A DNA stretch of 64,000 nt, taken from assembly GCA_934045075.1 (NCBI GenBank), contig OW203729.1, positions 7,535,816-7,599,815 of the forward strand. Reading direction: 5' to 3'. The notes beneath the pieces were generated by a model. That model ran no database searches and was not told the DNA's origin. It saw only the letters and a list, made by a program, of their open reading frames with translations. Both the position numbers and the translations under genes were made by a program. Below are positions 63,905 through 64,000 of the stretch, piece by piece. Numbering within the stretch: position 1 is the first letter of the stretch; every line of letters begins with the position of its first letter. The DNA is from Yponomeuta sedellus. Taxonomy: Eukaryota; Arthropoda; Insecta; Lepidoptera; Yponomeutidae.

Positions 63905-64000
63905 AAGTTATTTGCTGCTATGACTCGAAAAGCGATCAAAGAAAACCTCTACTTTCATGATTGATTCATGTAGGTTGTATGATTTTTTCAATCAGGCGGA

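Overview
This window looks like intergenic or intronic DNA from a moth or butterfly (Lepidoptera). I found no intact host gene: no multi-exon gene, no real tRNA or rRNA gene, no CRISPR array, no operon. Nearly everything recognisable is transposable-element debris in an AT-rich background. The lepidopteran assignment rests on repeat families familiar from that order: the 'GGGTTCCGTACCTCAAAAGG ... CTTGGCCGG' element (4847-5363), the 'CCCAGCAGTGGGGACATACAAGG' type SINE with a 5S-rRNA-like head (ten copies or fragments), LINE ends coding for 'YVQQWT', and LINE 3' UTRs carrying 'AATAAGGCCGCC ... CAATAAAGTG'.

Layout. 0-5 kb: LINE 3' ends, a chimeric SINE-like repeat, a 36-bp retroposed tail. 5-13 kb: a rearranged SINE, two LINE remnants, one of which ends in a 157-bp ATGT microsatellite. 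13-19 kb: a long 5S-headed SINE, three LINE coding remnants, a ~770-bp element bounded by 'AACCGACTTC'. 20-30 kb: SINEs, several foldback or MITE-like inverted repeats, a 2 x 224-bp direct duplication. 32-35 kb: the best-resolved region, a short Penelope-like copy with its target duplication, then a 984-bp Penelope-like copy with 83-bp inverted arms and a GIY-YIG endonuclease reading frame, inserted inside a tRNA-derived SINE that has its own target duplication. 36-41 kb: a 3 x 313-bp tandem array, a 58-bp-arm perfect hairpin, a small transposon carrying the start of a recombinase-like gene, a tRNA-SINE folded into a 116-bp-arm palindrome, and a TTA-flanked MITE. 41-50 kb: SINEs, LINE UTRs, a second copy of an RT C-terminus. 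50-54 kb: a 5'-truncated LINE with C-terminal RT coding and 3' UTR, next to a 1.2-kb transposon with long terminal inverted repeats and internal repeats. 54-64 kb: more remnants, 50 perfect copies of the pentamer AATAT, and a 76-bp direct duplication.

The genes do not work together; they are remains of selfish elements. The main story is retroposition: several insertions can be delimited to the base by target-site duplications, and one tRNA-SINE family repeatedly shows inverted or foldback 5' parts. Alignments were made by eye, so boundaries without a stated target duplication are approximate, and family names come from motif recognition, not database searches.
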